Below are positions 1 through 10,836 of a stretch of DNA of 64,000 bases, in pieces. Origin of the DNA: Vandiemenella viatica (Eukaryota > Arthropoda > Insecta > Orthoptera > Morabidae). Position 1 is the stretch's first letter. Each line of letters begins with the position of its first letter. The DNA lies in NCBI GenBank assembly GCA_031002005.1, contig CM061918.1, positions 38,568,947-38,632,946 of the forward strand, written 5' to 3'. Below the pieces are notes generated by a model. That model was given only the letters and a program-made list of their open reading frames with translations, was not told the origin of the DNA and did not search any database. The position numbers and the translations under genes were made by a program.

Positions 1-1549
1 TAGCAGGTTGGGGTGGTTCAAAAGGGTTTTTTTTTATTAATTGTTTATTAAAAATTATCAAAATTAAAAATCTTTGATTGGCAAGAATCTTCCAACATCG
101 GTCAGGTCTTAAAAGATCTGATATTGATTTTTTTAATCAATTGCTATGGCTTCTACATCGCTAGGCCACTTTACATTTACCGTTAACATCACTCAAACAA
201 GCAAACAACAAGCCTAGACGTTACAATACGCCGTTATTTCAAGCAAACAATATTTGAATTTATTTTTTAATGTAGTCATGAATCACCTACTGCAAATTTA
301 AATATCAAAATTAACAAATGATATTGAAAATGAACAACGTTAACAATTGTAACATTAGATATTTACAACATTGAATCTCGGGCGCCTTTAATAGTTTAAT
401 AGTCACAATAAAATTCGTGCTATCACGTTTCACAAATCTTTGCCAGCTAACTCAGGGTTTTGTAAAAGAGCAAGTCTCGTAATCTCAGGATGCTTACGGA
501 ATTCAACAGTCTCGTGAACTCGTCATGCCTGGCGGAGTACTTTACCAATTTGCTGACAGCGACTCTGCAAGTTGTGTCACAGCCTATCTGCGTGTCATGG
601 TGGTCTATCGTCACTCCAGGATCGCCAGTCTGCGATATTATAAGACGACTACCAGTACGACATCAGCTCTGTCGAACCTTCCTCGTCCTCTCCAAAACCA
701 CAACCGTCACTCTCCACTGCCGTAGAAAGAGTCGACCGTTCCTTTCCATTGTCGGAGAAAGAGTCCCTTCTTCCTGTCCGTAGTCACATGTGGACAGAAA
801 GAAACATATCAAAAAACCTGAATACCACTTCTCATTGGAGGAAATGGGCTTCTTGAAATCACGTGTTCCACATCGCGCATTCAGATACGTGAGTTAGCGC
901 TCACGCGTCTCTTGGCGTGGCGGGAGAAAACTCGCCGACCTTCGCCATTGCCAACCCCCCTGCATCAGGGGCAACGTCCGCTGGCCTGTAGGCGACAGCG
1001 TGGCGGGCTTGGTAACGGTACTGTTTCCGCCCCAGGATACGGAGTCTCAGCTGTCCGCTCCTTGCCAGAAATCAACCCTCGCTTATTTTCCGTACACTCC
1101 CTGAATAACTTGGCATTCATTACACCACATATAGTCTTTGGTTGGCGCCGAGATTAAAGAATTAAATCAATTTACAGATCTGATTATATAAAAAAATTAA
1201 TTAAGAAAAAATATAAAATATAATATATTAACTATTAAAATTGTAGTAGACGTAATAACGTCTTGCTACAACATTCAACATGTAGTGTTTGATTTCCGTA
1301 TTGCGCAGTTTCCAGCAACGAGTGTAGATAAAGCTGAATTATTAATTTAATTGCACAGAATGTTATGAAAGGAATTAGAACTAAGAGTAACAAAACAAGG
1401 ACAGAGCTCGGAAAAAAATACAGACAGAACTTATAACGATAGACGAAATATTATAAACTATAGAGAAAGAGTAGGAAAAGTTAACATTAATTAGAGCATG
1501 TAAAAAGTAAGTTTTTGGAACTGACTTTTACGATTTTAAGAACTGTAGG
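1..1549. other. AT-rich sequence, nothing recognised
   Basis: No coding, RNA or transposon signature is recognised. A moderately GC-rich patch at about 840-1,150 stands out from the AT-rich surroundings. Its open frames (for example 912-1,157) are short, have no recognisable motif and look like chance. Confidence 0.5.
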
Positions 1550-2200
1550 CAGCGTGTGCTATAGAAGGATGCTGAAAATTAAGCGTACTGATAAAGTATG
1601 AAATGAACGAGTTTTGGAAATGATGAGTGAGGAAAAAGTTTGTGGAAGAGTTTTACAGAAGGAAGACAGTATGGTAGATCATTTTTTGAGACATGCGTGA
1701 TAGGTTAATGTGATAGTGGATGCAACATTTGGAGGCAAGAACTGTAGAGGAAGACAGAGATTAGAATAGCTGAAGCAGATAATTGAGGACGTGGGTTGCA
1801 AAGCTGCGTTCCCACGACGTCTTGTAACGGAGGCCGCACGCCGAAGTGTAGGGATGAGCGTGCACCGCAGGTTAGCCCTCGCTACCTCGCCGCCACCTCC
1901 TCACCACGTTGCCTAATGTCGTTTGACACAGAGCACTTTACAGCAACAGAAGGGGTGCGCACCTCTGCTGCAAATTGATGGCAACAGCGCACCACTACAC
2001 ACGCCTGTGATGTTTACCGACATAGAGTGAGTAGCTGCGTCTCATCCCCGCCAACAGAGGCGGCCCCGTTCCTACGGCGTGTTGTTAGCTATCCGTCCCT
2101 GGAGGCCTCCGTTAAGAGACATCGTGGGAACGCTGCTTAAGAGGTACGGTGAGATGAAGAGGTCAGCGCAAGATAAGGATCAAAACAGTAAAGCAGCAAA
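1550..2200 (+). pseudogene. Decayed RTE-type LINE 3' end, split by a TIR element
   Basis: From about 1,555 to 1,803 and again from 2,139 to about 2,190 the sequence follows the 3' coding end of the intact RTE element at 21,577-24,725. Shared landmarks are the stretches equivalent to 'agaatgctgaaaatta', 'gagacatgc' and 'cagataattgaggacgtg'. Stops and indels throughout show it is dead. The frame is interrupted at 1,804-2,138 by an inserted inverted-repeat element. Only the C-terminal part of the ORF is represented, as expected for a 5'-truncated LINE copy. Confidence 0.8.
1804..2138. mobile_element. Small DNA transposon (about 335 bp) with imperfect ~32-bp TIRs
   Basis: The left end (ctgcgttcccacgacgtct) and the reverse complement of the right end (gcagcgttcccacgatgtct) match over about 32 bp with a few mismatches, both running into 'aacggaggcc'. 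The flanks read 'aag' on both sides, a probable 3-bp TSD; removing the insert restores the RTE alignment. No transposase is encoded, so it is non-autonomous. A 3-bp TSD would suit PIF/Harbinger-type elements, but the family is not established. The interior shares phrases with the GC-rich repeats at 25,140-25,870. Confidence 0.7.
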
Positions 2201-2531
2201 AAAGGGCACCATGAAGTATATATTCTTGTGGTTAGTAGCATGAACGTAACAGTTATCAAATGGAACGGGACAATGAAATGTATGGATCAACAGATCAGTT
2301 TTTTTCACCGCTAGCTGTTATCCGCGACGTCATACGCGTGGACTTTTATTGCTAGAATTTGATAAACAAAGCTGCAGTTAGTTATGTAAAAGGTATCCCA
2401 AAAAGCACGAAGTCGGGATAATACGACGGGGAAACCATCAAGATACCATTCTACCATTGAACCTGTCTCACGAAGAGAACCAATTTTTATTTAGGTAAAC
2501 TAAAAGTAATAGTCTGGTGCAGTGCTAATCC

Positions 2532-2859
2532 ACATCTATACTATATAATAAGTTGTGTCTGTACATGAGATTTATGAACAGATCATAAACAAACTGACTG
2601 CGAAAGAAATAAAGCCTGAGTGACTGATATAACATTACAGAGACGCACACACGCTACCCGTCTGTCTATCACAGTTCGGTTAGTTTTCATAATTTCATTA
2701 CAAAATTTTCTGTTTACTCCGAAAAAAGTATCCAATGTCCTTGCCAATGATACACAATATTTTCTCGTTGAATTTCATTAAGATAGACTTAGCAGTTTAG
2801 TCGTGAAAACGTAACAGACAGACAAAATTACTTTCGTATTTATAATATTAGTGTAGATG
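2532..2859. mobile_element. Short interspersed element with TIR-like ends
   Basis: The left end 'catctatactatataataa' and the reverse complement of the right end 'catctacactaatattata' are similar, and both run into 'tgtctgt'. Ends of the type 'tataatattagtgtagat' are common on non-autonomous insect elements. No protein is encoded. TSDs were not resolved. Confidence 0.5.
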
Positions 2860-3156
2860 CCCAAGGCAGGGCTCGAATGCTACTTGTATGTGAGTTAGTC
2901 TACTACACGAGACGACTTCTCTCCTTGGGACAGTCCACTTTCCGTCTCGCTAGAAGTAAACATGGAATGTAAACACTGAAGTAGGCCAACAGTCGCCGCC
3001 TATCGTGCTGGTTTCCGTCTGGCCTCACTAATAGAATGTGCGGCCTTCTAGACTCCGTCGAACTCAGACAACAAAGATCTCTGAGACATTATGGCTGCCG
3101 TACGTGTGGAGAGTATCCCAATCCCGAATATTACTCCTTTACAGAATTACCTTATT

Positions 3157-5469
3157 TATTTTTATTTTATTTATTTATTTGGCTTTAAGCGCCTAAGCAC
3201 TATACAACCATCATCCAATTGTACATACATATATAAACATTTTACATATAGGTAAGAGAGCAAGACTTGACGTGATTAGTAAAATATAAAGGATAGATCA
3301 AGGTAAACTGATTAATCAGAAAGGAACATTTTTGTTTATCCCCTAAAGGGGTTTGACACATTATGTTTAATTAAACTTGCTCAGACATAATTACAGATGA
3401 TACAGTGAAATATACATTATTGTTAGTTCCTTATAGTTTTTTTCCGACATTACAATGAGTAAAATCCTTACAATTAACTAGTTTTAGAGAGATTATTCGG
3501 TTCTTTAATTTGTTCCTGCTAGGTTGGTAAGAAGGTGACGAAATGGGTCGAGTTGGGAAGTATCAGATGGAGCTACTGGAAATTCTTGAATCATCTTCAT
3601 AATCATGTCTTCTCTATGAGTGCTACTTTTTCGGGTGAGGGGTACTTTTCCTTATCCTTGGGTTGAGGAGGGTAGGGATTCTGTGTGATAGGTGTTATTG
3701 GTATATGATGGGGTACATACATTCTTTGATAAACAGGAGGGTATTGGGACTTTTGTTCTTTTGGGGTTGCTGGCCTTTGCTTGTTGCGGCCTACGGTAGT
3801 AGTAGTATATTTCGGTTGGTTTGCAGAGAGTGCTTTACTTTGGTGACGTGACTCTTGATTTTGTTGAATAGAGATTATAGGACAGTTTTGGAATGCATTT
3901 GTTGAGGCTAAACTGAGTGGCTGCACTGCCATTGGAGAGAACGGGGGGAATTGCTTTTCGCCGTAATACAGCGGAGCGGCGCTGGCTGCCTGAGAATATG
4001 TAAGACGATGGGTGGGATACCAGTTCGGCGTGGGAGAGGCTTTATTATGGGCCGTTGCCTCACGTGCTTTTTGTTGTTGAACTATTACGGGACATATTCT
4101 GTCATTGGATAAATGAGGACCGTGACAATGCACACATTGTGGATCAGCTGTGCTGGTACACGTCTCCATAGTATGTGGGCCTCCGCACTTATTGCAACGG
4201 GGAGAGCTACGGCATTGAGTTATACGATGGCCAAAACGTAAACAATTATCACAGACGAGAATTTATGGGACATGAGGTTCAACTGGGCAACGTGCTCCAA
4301 AGATTGCTATGTGGTCCGGAAGGGATTGTGATCTAAAGGTGATCATGTATATTGGTATCGGTATTCTCCTATCATTATTTTGGTATGAGTTCTTCTTGGT
4401 AAACCGTTTAACTGCGATAACTGGATAGGGGCTTTCTATCGCCTGTAGGATTTCTTCTTCTGACAGGGAGGTGTCTACGTCCCTGATAATACCTTGTTTG
4501 TTTATTAAAAAATTTGGAATGAATGCTTCTAGGTTTCTGTCCTTGAAAACTGTAGATTGAACCAACAAGTTAGCAGAGTCTACTGAATTGGTTTCGATTT
4601 TTAACCTATATCTCCCGGCCGCTATGATATTGATGATGTTATGCTTATGTGCTGGGCTATGTGTATAAAGAAGTTTCCCTATTGACATGGGGTGAAGTCT
4701 ACCAATATTTTTATCCACACTTTCTACAAAGACGAAGTATGGACCCGTGTCTGTGCGGCTGTATCGGTTATTCTTACTTCTGTCTTTATGGGAGTTTAAG
4801 TTGGGGCTTGGCACCTGGGGTATACTATTTTGGTTAGTAGGGTTCCGATTGATCGATAATATACTTTGAACTCCTTCACGATCCACGGGAATGCTTGTGA
4901 TATCCATGCCCGTACCCTCGTTTAATGTTTTTTTTGGGTTGGATCACGGCTATCATATTGATGATCTAATTCTGCGACTGAAGTAGTTGGGTAAAACACC
5001 ACTGATGACATGGAAGCTAACTCCTGGGGCACACTCACTGGATTGTTTAACGTTACAGTGGACATTTCCTCGTTCGGTAGCTCAGTAGGGTTTCCCTCTA
5101 TGCGAGACCGTTTAACAGTTCTTTCTTCCGAATTTACATTGTTAAACACTGCGATCGAGGGGCAGCTTGCAGAAGCAGCGTCGTTACCTGGGTAGTTGAG
5201 CGGATGAAGATAAGATGGCTGTGGCTGGATACCTTGTTTGAAGTGCATCATCGTCGGGGCTGAAGAGGCTGTTTCTGGAAAATAACACGGCTGCAGTGCC
5301 GCGTTGATTATTTGCCCCGTGTCTGGGGCTCTTCCATGTTAGGGCACGGCCCAGGGCTTTCAGAAGATGCTAAGAATTGAAGCCTATATCTTCAGGGAAT
5401 TCAAATTTTATACACACTTCACTGCACTGACGGACTGTAAGTTCACTTGACTGTTTACGAGACTGACTA
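3157..5469 (-). mobile_element. Internally deleted Jockey-like LINE with 14-bp TSD
   Basis: The 14-mer 'agaattaccttatt' occurs at 3,143-3,156 and again at 5,470-5,483 and brackets the element exactly. Read on the minus strand, the element begins at 5,469 with a run including 'cagtctcgtaaacagtc', carries ORF1 from about 5,251 to 3,603, and ends in an A-rich tail (3,157-3,180). Both natural ends are therefore present. ORF2 (endonuclease/RT) is missing: only about 450 bp separate the ORF1 stop from the tail. It is a complete-ended but internally deleted copy that would need RT supplied in trans. Clade is inferred from the zinc-knuckle ORF1 only. Confidence 0.85.
3603..5251 (-). pseudogene. LINE ORF1 (gag-like, three zinc knuckles), broken
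   Basis: The minus-strand reading frame is in three pieces. An N-terminal part (5,251-4,922) ends next to a run of A in a different frame from the middle part (4,907-4,263), implying a frameshift. The middle part ends at a TAA, and the same frame then continues through three CCHC zinc knuckles (CDNCLRFGHRITQC, CNKCGGPHTMETC, CVHCHGPHLSNDRIC) into a proline- and glutamine-rich tail ending at 3,603. ORF1 proteins of Jockey/I/R1-type LINEs bind the element RNA through such knuckles. The stop lies just upstream of the knuckles, so any product would lack the nucleic-acid-binding part. Confidence 0.85.
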
Positions 5470-5579
5470 AGAATTACCTTATTACCAAATTCAATGGACC
5501 TCCAGATAGGTGCGTCCGTTCGCCAGCAAGGTCGCTAAATTATCGATGCACACGAAATTTTCAGTATCAGTTATGTAGC

Positions 5580-6008
5580 TATAGTCCGTTCATTTACCAG
5601 AGGCGGCTCAAGGTCAGTCTGCTCTATTCCCACTCCGAGGCTGGCCTGGCAGTGTAAGGGTAACGCGCTGGCTTCGCATTGCAAGGGCTGCCGGTTCGAG
5701 TCGGGCCTCGGTCATGGGTAGTTTTAATTAAGTGTTGTGTTTGTCTTGAGCTGTCCTCATTGTAGTGTCCACAATACCATAATTAAAGCCTGATACAACA
5801 GTCGGTACGAAAACAAATTGTTTGAGTTAAATGGTTGCCATTAAAAAATAGGGTCTCCAATTCGCTGACCTTGCTCTTATATGCGAAGGTTAAATTCATT
5901 ACTCGTCTCCATGGACACAGCGTCCAGCTGGCAGAGGTAGGAAAGGAGGGGAGAAGCGGGGCAAAGGGGAACATGACCTTGAGCCGCCAGGTGGAAGTGA
6001 ACAGTTTA
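5580..6008. mobile_element. Small TIR element, copy 1, carrying a SINE
   Basis: The left end (5,580-5,616, containing 'aggcggctcaaggtca') is matched in inverse orientation by the right end (5,974-6,008, 'tgaccttgagccgcc'), with further partial matches in 'gttca' towards the outside. The same ends bound a second copy at 30,902-31,137, which confirms a family. A SINE (5,638-5,848) sits between the ends and accounts for much of the length. No transposase is encoded. Confidence 0.7.
5638..5848 (+). mobile_element. tRNA-derived SINE, family A
   Basis: The RNA polymerase III boxes are visible: A-box-like 'taagggtaacgcgctgg' near 5,655 and B box 'ggttcgagtcg' at 5,693-5,703. The body phrase 'ttttaattaagtgttgtgt' and the ending 'tgccat' followed by A match the full-length copy at 28,951-29,194. 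It is not a functional tRNA: the acceptor stem does not close and the copy continues into a SINE body. Confidence 0.75.
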
Positions 6009-6129
6009 GGAGAGGTGCTGGTTTACAGTCACGCGGTAGTGCATCAATGTACTCGGACAACGGAAGAAATTGCGAAGGACATTATGAGAACCACACACAC
6101 TGCCCTACCTAAACTAACAACACCGGGGG

Positions 6130-6716
6130 ATATCAGGATATCAAAAACTTCCGCCGTATGGAAAACGGTAAAGGTGATAGATGTTCCAAAACACGGGAAA
6201 AATTTAATTAGTACAGCTAATTACCGACCAATTAGTCTTCTTAGCTCTTCATCCAAAATCATGGAGCGTGTCGTCTAAAGGCGCCTCCAAGAGGAAGTAA
6301 CTAGAGAGCACACTATCCGTAGGCCGTAGGGAACAATACGGCTTCCAACCAATGGTGTCAGCCACATGCCAACTACTCCCGGCTAACCGAAGACATCATC
6401 CATGGACTGAATACCTGCAGTTCCACTGCAGCAGTTTTTCTAGATGTCGAAAAAGCCTATGACCGAATTTGGCACGCGAAACTACTACAGAAACTACGAC
6501 AACAAACAACCATTCTGTACTATTACGTTAAACTCATCGGTAGCTACCTGACAAACAGAAGATTCTTCGTGGCGGCTGACGGCTAAAAATCCTCAACGCA
6601 TCCAATATGCGCTGGAATCCCACAACATTCCGTCATTTCTCCGCTCCTATTTAATATTTATGTCAACGATTTCCCAACAGCACCCAACGTGAAATATTTC
6701 AACAATATTACAAAAA
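6130..6716 (+). pseudogene. Jockey-type reverse transcriptase fragment
   Basis: Translation in shifting frames gives RT landmarks in order: NYRPISLLSS (about 6,220), FLDVEKAYDR (motif A, about 6,440), a stretch ending in FFVAADG followed by a stop, then GIPQHSVISPLLFNIYVND (motif B, with H where the family has G after Q). The catalytic FADD box is not present, so the fragment is truncated before it. Frameshifts and stops make it non-functional. Read on the plus strand. Confidence 0.75.
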
Positions 6717-6989
6717 AAAACTACTCGTAACTCCGAGCCTGTTGGGTGAGCGGGCATCCATTCAGATTTCCGTTTACCAAAATGATCCCAGGCGAATTAA
6801 GGGGTGCTTTTTCAAAAATCCCAAGCATATTTCTTTCCAATTTCGTGTCTCCAGCCTTCTCTCGCTCTAACGACGCTGTGAGCAATAAAGACCTGAAAAA
6901 TTAAGGATGGCCGGTAGCAAACAGTGGCATAGCTTGAAACTGGCGAGGTGACGGTTTGCTATACTCCTGGCTGTTTAAGAACAACTGTT

Positions 6990-7060
6990 TCAATAGCTCA
7001 GTAGTTTGTAAGCAAGATGACTTACTGATTAATTTATTAAAACATATGTCGAATCCCGGT
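6990..7060 (+). repeat. Degenerate tRNA-related fragment
   Basis: The sequence has 'tagctcagtagtttgtaagc' (A-box-like) at about 6,995 and 'gtcgaatcccgg' (B-box-like) at 7,048-7,059. This arrangement and spacing fit the head of a tRNA-derived SINE. No closing stems are visible, so it is not called as a tRNA. Confidence 0.45.
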
Positions 7061-7211
7061 TTTAGTCTTATGAATCTTTGACGATGTCTATTGCTGCCCG
7101 TAAATGTATTCCATTTGTTTTGCTGGTTTAAGTTGCCAACAAATTATCATCGGCGAAACAATAAAGATTTAATTCCTTGGTTACAAAATTGGTTGAAAGT
7201 CCACTATCAAT

Positions 7212-7378
7212 AGTATGATGAGTGAGCGGCAACGCACTGGCCTTGCATACGGGAGGAGGCGGATTATAATCCCCATCCTGTTTCACCTCCTTCCTGTTCT
7301 CTGCCCTCAGTTCTTTCCTACCTCTAATGATCTCGACGTCGACGAGGCGTATAACCATAAACAAAAAACAAAAAAGTG
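7212..7378 (+). mobile_element. tRNA-derived SINE, family B
   Basis: The A box 'tgagcggcaacgcactgg' lies at 7,223-7,240. It is followed by a decayed B-box region (tataatcccc near 7,263), a body with 'ctgccctcagttctttcc' and 'cgacgtcgacgaggcg', and an A-rich tail near 7,360-7,375. The 3' half matches the copies at 19,800 and 27,565. Confidence 0.7.
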
Positions 7379-7725
7379 AAGCGGACATGAGAAAACACAG
7401 GGCCTTTATTGGTTTAATGGAGTTTTTTTGTGTGGGGTAACGTGGTATCCCGTGTTCTGAGGCAGTCTCGGCGTTTATGACGCCAAATATTTTCGGTTGA
7501 GGTCTACTGCCCATAGTGATTATAGCTATTACGCTGATCTTTGGATCTCAACATCAAAGTCATGACAGCATTGAGTATTTCCTGCATTAGTCCCGTTTAG
7601 AGCAGGCAGTTAGAAAACAGTATTCCTGCATCTGATCGGCAGACTGAAACACGTAACTCCATAAATAAGACTCCGAGATTTCTGGGCTGGTTCCTTTTAC
7701 AACAACCCATTTGATGCCTTCGAAG

Positions 7726-8712
7726 TAGGTTTGCAACGGAAATCATCTTTGCGGATGCGGATGTTTTGCGGAATCGGATGCGGAGGTGTAAAAATAAATT
7801 TATAATTATTTAAGTTAAAATCAAAATAGTATTCTTTTATGCCAAATTCTACACCTTTTTCATAAGCAAAGTCTATTTCCATATAATACTGCCATATTGA
7901 TTTTTGGGATAAGAGAGTCTGAGGTCATTTTTTCTGGACACAGAAATTAAGTAAAATTTAATTTTTGCCTCATATTACAACAAAAACGTGGGAAGATTTC
8001 GCAAGTTATTTAAATTATTTACATAACTACACACGCGTCTAAAAAAACAATCTTCGTCATATGAACTTTGCGGAATTCATGGCTCGACTGATTCAAGCGT
8101 AAAGCACGAAGCCACGCCACCGCACATCTCCGTGTAGGCCACTCGCCCTTCCATCTCTATAGCGGCCCATTCACAGTCCAACTTGTAGGACCTACGATGA
8201 TCCGATTTTCGGATAAGGGTCTCTTGATGGGCCGTGAAACAACGCGGGTCCTGGCCTTCCAACAATATATGGCGTTGGATGATGATTGGAAGAAACATCC
8301 TGTGAGTGTGCTATAAGGACACTGGTGTGTGGTAAGAAAGTACGAATGTAAAAGATTGCTAGGAAATTTTGTTGGACCCCTTCCAGAAAGTGAATGGGTG
8401 AGCGCATCCTACTTTAGTTCACAGATGTTCTATAAATTGCGCCGTGAATAGGCCACTTTACTTTAAATGGTAATAACACCGCTCAATTCATAGTTAGTTT
8501 TATTGCAAGATCGTAAGGAAAAAAACAACCACGTTGTTGTTAACTAGAACGATGCGTAGCATCTCTTATAAAGAGAAAAGAATAATACATATTGCAATGT
8601 AAACAAAACATCCGTTGTACATCCGCATTAAAAAAATGCGGAAGCGGAGGTACGATTTCACGCGAAAGTTTTGCACCTGCGGATGCGGATGTGGAGCTCC
8701 GTTACACCCCTA
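7726..8712. mobile_element. hAT-like non-autonomous element (987 bp)
   Basis: Ends 'taggtttgcaacgga' (7,726) and 'ccgttacacccccta'-like (ending 8,712) are inverse of each other with mismatches, and both are followed inward by 'gcggatgcgga' motifs. The flanking 8-mers cttcgaag (7,718-7,725) and cttcaaac (8,713-8,720) agree at 6 of 8 positions, fitting an old hAT TSD. The interior has a GC-richer patch at 8,080-8,290 with short frames that I do not recognise. No transposase motif is visible. Confidence 0.65.
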
Positions 8713-9500
8713 CTTCAAACCTGTCGCAGGATGTTCATTGGGCGACAGAAAGAGAGTCAAGCTATGCCAGATATGAAAGACTAGTGTAGGGCCTTAAAAA
8801 TTCTAATTAGGCGCGTAAGTACAAACTACAATACCGCTCTATGAAATTCGGTAAAATTAAATTGAATATAGAATATCGGCGAATTAAAATGATTCAGCTA
8901 GTGAGTTTCAGCATTTCGCGATGGCAGGTGTAGAACCAGTCGTTGCGAGACGGCGCGGGCAATGATGGAATATGTTGCTACTAACTACTCTAAAAACAGA
9001 GGAGAACGGAGAACATGACGACGAAGTATAGTACTATACTGAAGAATACAAGCAAATTGTATCTGGAGAAATGGCTTTTAGCTGACATTAAGCGACGGAA
9101 ACACGCTGGACCAGTGAGATAATGTGAAAAAGTTTTTCATCTCATCAATGCATTCGTCGTATATCTAACTCCTCACGCGACCAAGAAAACAAACTTTTGG
9201 TATCAGTGTATGTTAGTTCGCAGTTATTTTTACATCACAGGTAGATCCAGAACCAGTATAAGTATTGATTGAAGAACCAGAAATACACGCCGCATGCGGG
9301 ATTACATGTTGGCTGTGAATATTTTGATGTGTAAGGGAATGAATGGACACGAGAAGAAAAAAGGGAAGAAACAAGAAAAAGAAGATTGGAAGAGCAATGG
9401 AATCAATTCACAATTGCTGTGGGTGGCAAAGGGTGCTAAGCACCAATCCTATTTTAGAGTATTCCAATCCCGAATAGAACGAGGAAAGAAAGAATACATA
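8713..9500. other. No recognised feature
   Basis: AT-rich sequence without recognisable protein, RNA or repeat structure. A lysine-rich frame begins near 9,294 but has no motif and overlaps a LINE fragment on the other strand. Confidence 0.4.
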
Positions 9501-9519
9501 AATGTATCAGTACGGCATC

Positions 9520-9800
9520 TTATCTCTCGAATCTTATCCCTTTGTCATTGCGACCTAAATAGGTTGGCGGAAGAAGTATTTCGTTGCACTCGTAAATTAG
9601 AGATTTTCGCATATTCTCCAGCAAATTTAAACGAAAACGACGTCGTCTGTCCGCCAAACAATTCCAGCCTAACCCACGTATCAGCTCTGCGACACTTTCG
9701 TAAGGACTGTAACTAGCAGTCACGAATCGAGCGGCTCTCCTCTGTACTTTCTCCAACGTGTCAATCAATCCCTTGCGATACGGATCCCAAATTCAAGGAG
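9520..9800 (-). pseudogene. LINE RT C-terminal fragment (Jockey/CR1 type)
   Basis: On the minus strand the frame reads WDPYRKGLID followed by LEKVQRRAARFV (from about 9,800 to 9,730), then SVAELIRGLGW and a basic stretch DRRRRFRL. This 'VWDP...LE.VQRRAARFV...L..L.W..L..RR' pattern is the conserved region after the RT domain in Jockey/CR1-type LINEs, also seen here at 14,676, 30,047 and 34,533. The RT catalytic part is absent. The open frame is 82 codons from its first ATG but extends upstream. Confidence 0.8.
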
Positions 9801-10465
9801 ATGCGAGAAGGAGTGAACATCTTATTCGAACCAAGACTCGAGGGACACAGTAATACGCGGTGGCGCAGTCATTTGTGCTAAAAATAAGTTATAATCAGAG
9901 GGAAACGTTCAGGGTGTCCAAACGGTTATATTTATCATAACTCCTAAATAGTATGACATAGCGTCATTTGGACAAAATGATATTTAAAACAATTAGTAAT
10001 GAATCAATGTTGATAGATGGAGTTAAGTACTTGGTAGCATTTTATTTACGCAGTCGGAGAGGGTATGAAATAGGTGAAACGTCAATATTTGCTGCGTGAC
10101 TTTTTCTGACAGCTCAACATCATCTGAGAGATATCAATCTGGCAACGGGAAGCGGCGATCACGTGACCACGTAACGTAACTTTGCAAAATGTAAACAATC
10201 TGTGCAGGATTGGCCTTCTCTATCTTCTATAATATAATTTCCTAAGCTCACTCTCTCATTCACTCACTCATTAGCTTACTCATCTCGATAGCTATTGGCT
10301 GGAGAACGGTGTCACGTGTCAGCCTTCGCTCGCAGATTAACAGCGATCAGAGATGTCACTAGAAGAAATTCGAGGATAAGACCACAATTCAATAGCTAAG
10401 CAACCATAATACATTCATTAAGTTTGCTTTTCTTAACATTTCATAGTTAAAAAATATCTGTAAAC
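9801..10465. other. No recognised feature
   Basis: AT-rich with no recognisable gene or transposon ends. A short 'ctcattcactcactcatta' low-complexity run lies at about 10,254. Confidence 0.4.
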
Positions 10466-10535
10466 TTCAATGAAAGTTTCACGGGAGTCCAGCCGGATGG
10501 AGTCATAAAACGACGACGTTTCGACAACCTGCTCG
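10466..10535 (+). repeat. Left 70-bp inverted repeat
   Basis: Exact reverse complement of 12,324-12,393. It includes 'cgacgacgtttcgacaacc'. Read on the minus strand together with the next 20 bp outside it (to 10,555), it gives a ctgatga - paired arm - gaaac layout resembling the core of a hammerhead ribozyme. Confidence 0.9.
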
Positions 10536-10836
10536 GTTGTCTTCATCAGGTCTATTTAGATGTTGCTTCTAGGAAATCACAAACAGACTGACTTCGCTGA
10601 CACTTCCTTCGCTACATGTCATGTCAGCCTAGTTACAGCTCACCATTGAGCTGGTGTAATGTGGAGTATATTGCCCTAAGGCATTGACTCCAAGTATTTG
10701 GACGGAACAAATCTTCGCTGTCGGTGTGTCTTCATTTTGGCTGTAGATGTCTTCTTCGAATGGTGTTTCTTCACAAGATGGAGAGCCGGCGCATCTGCCA
10801 TCTCAGAAATGGTCATCAGTTTATGCTGTGGTGCCC

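Noticed and set aside
490..783. 97-codon frame near the window start
   Set aside because: No motif, overlaps another open frame on the same strand, and its composition looks like chance.
5655..5710. Possible tRNA gene with A and B boxes
   Set aside because: The acceptor and anticodon stems do not close and the sequence runs into a SINE body shared with 28,951-29,194.
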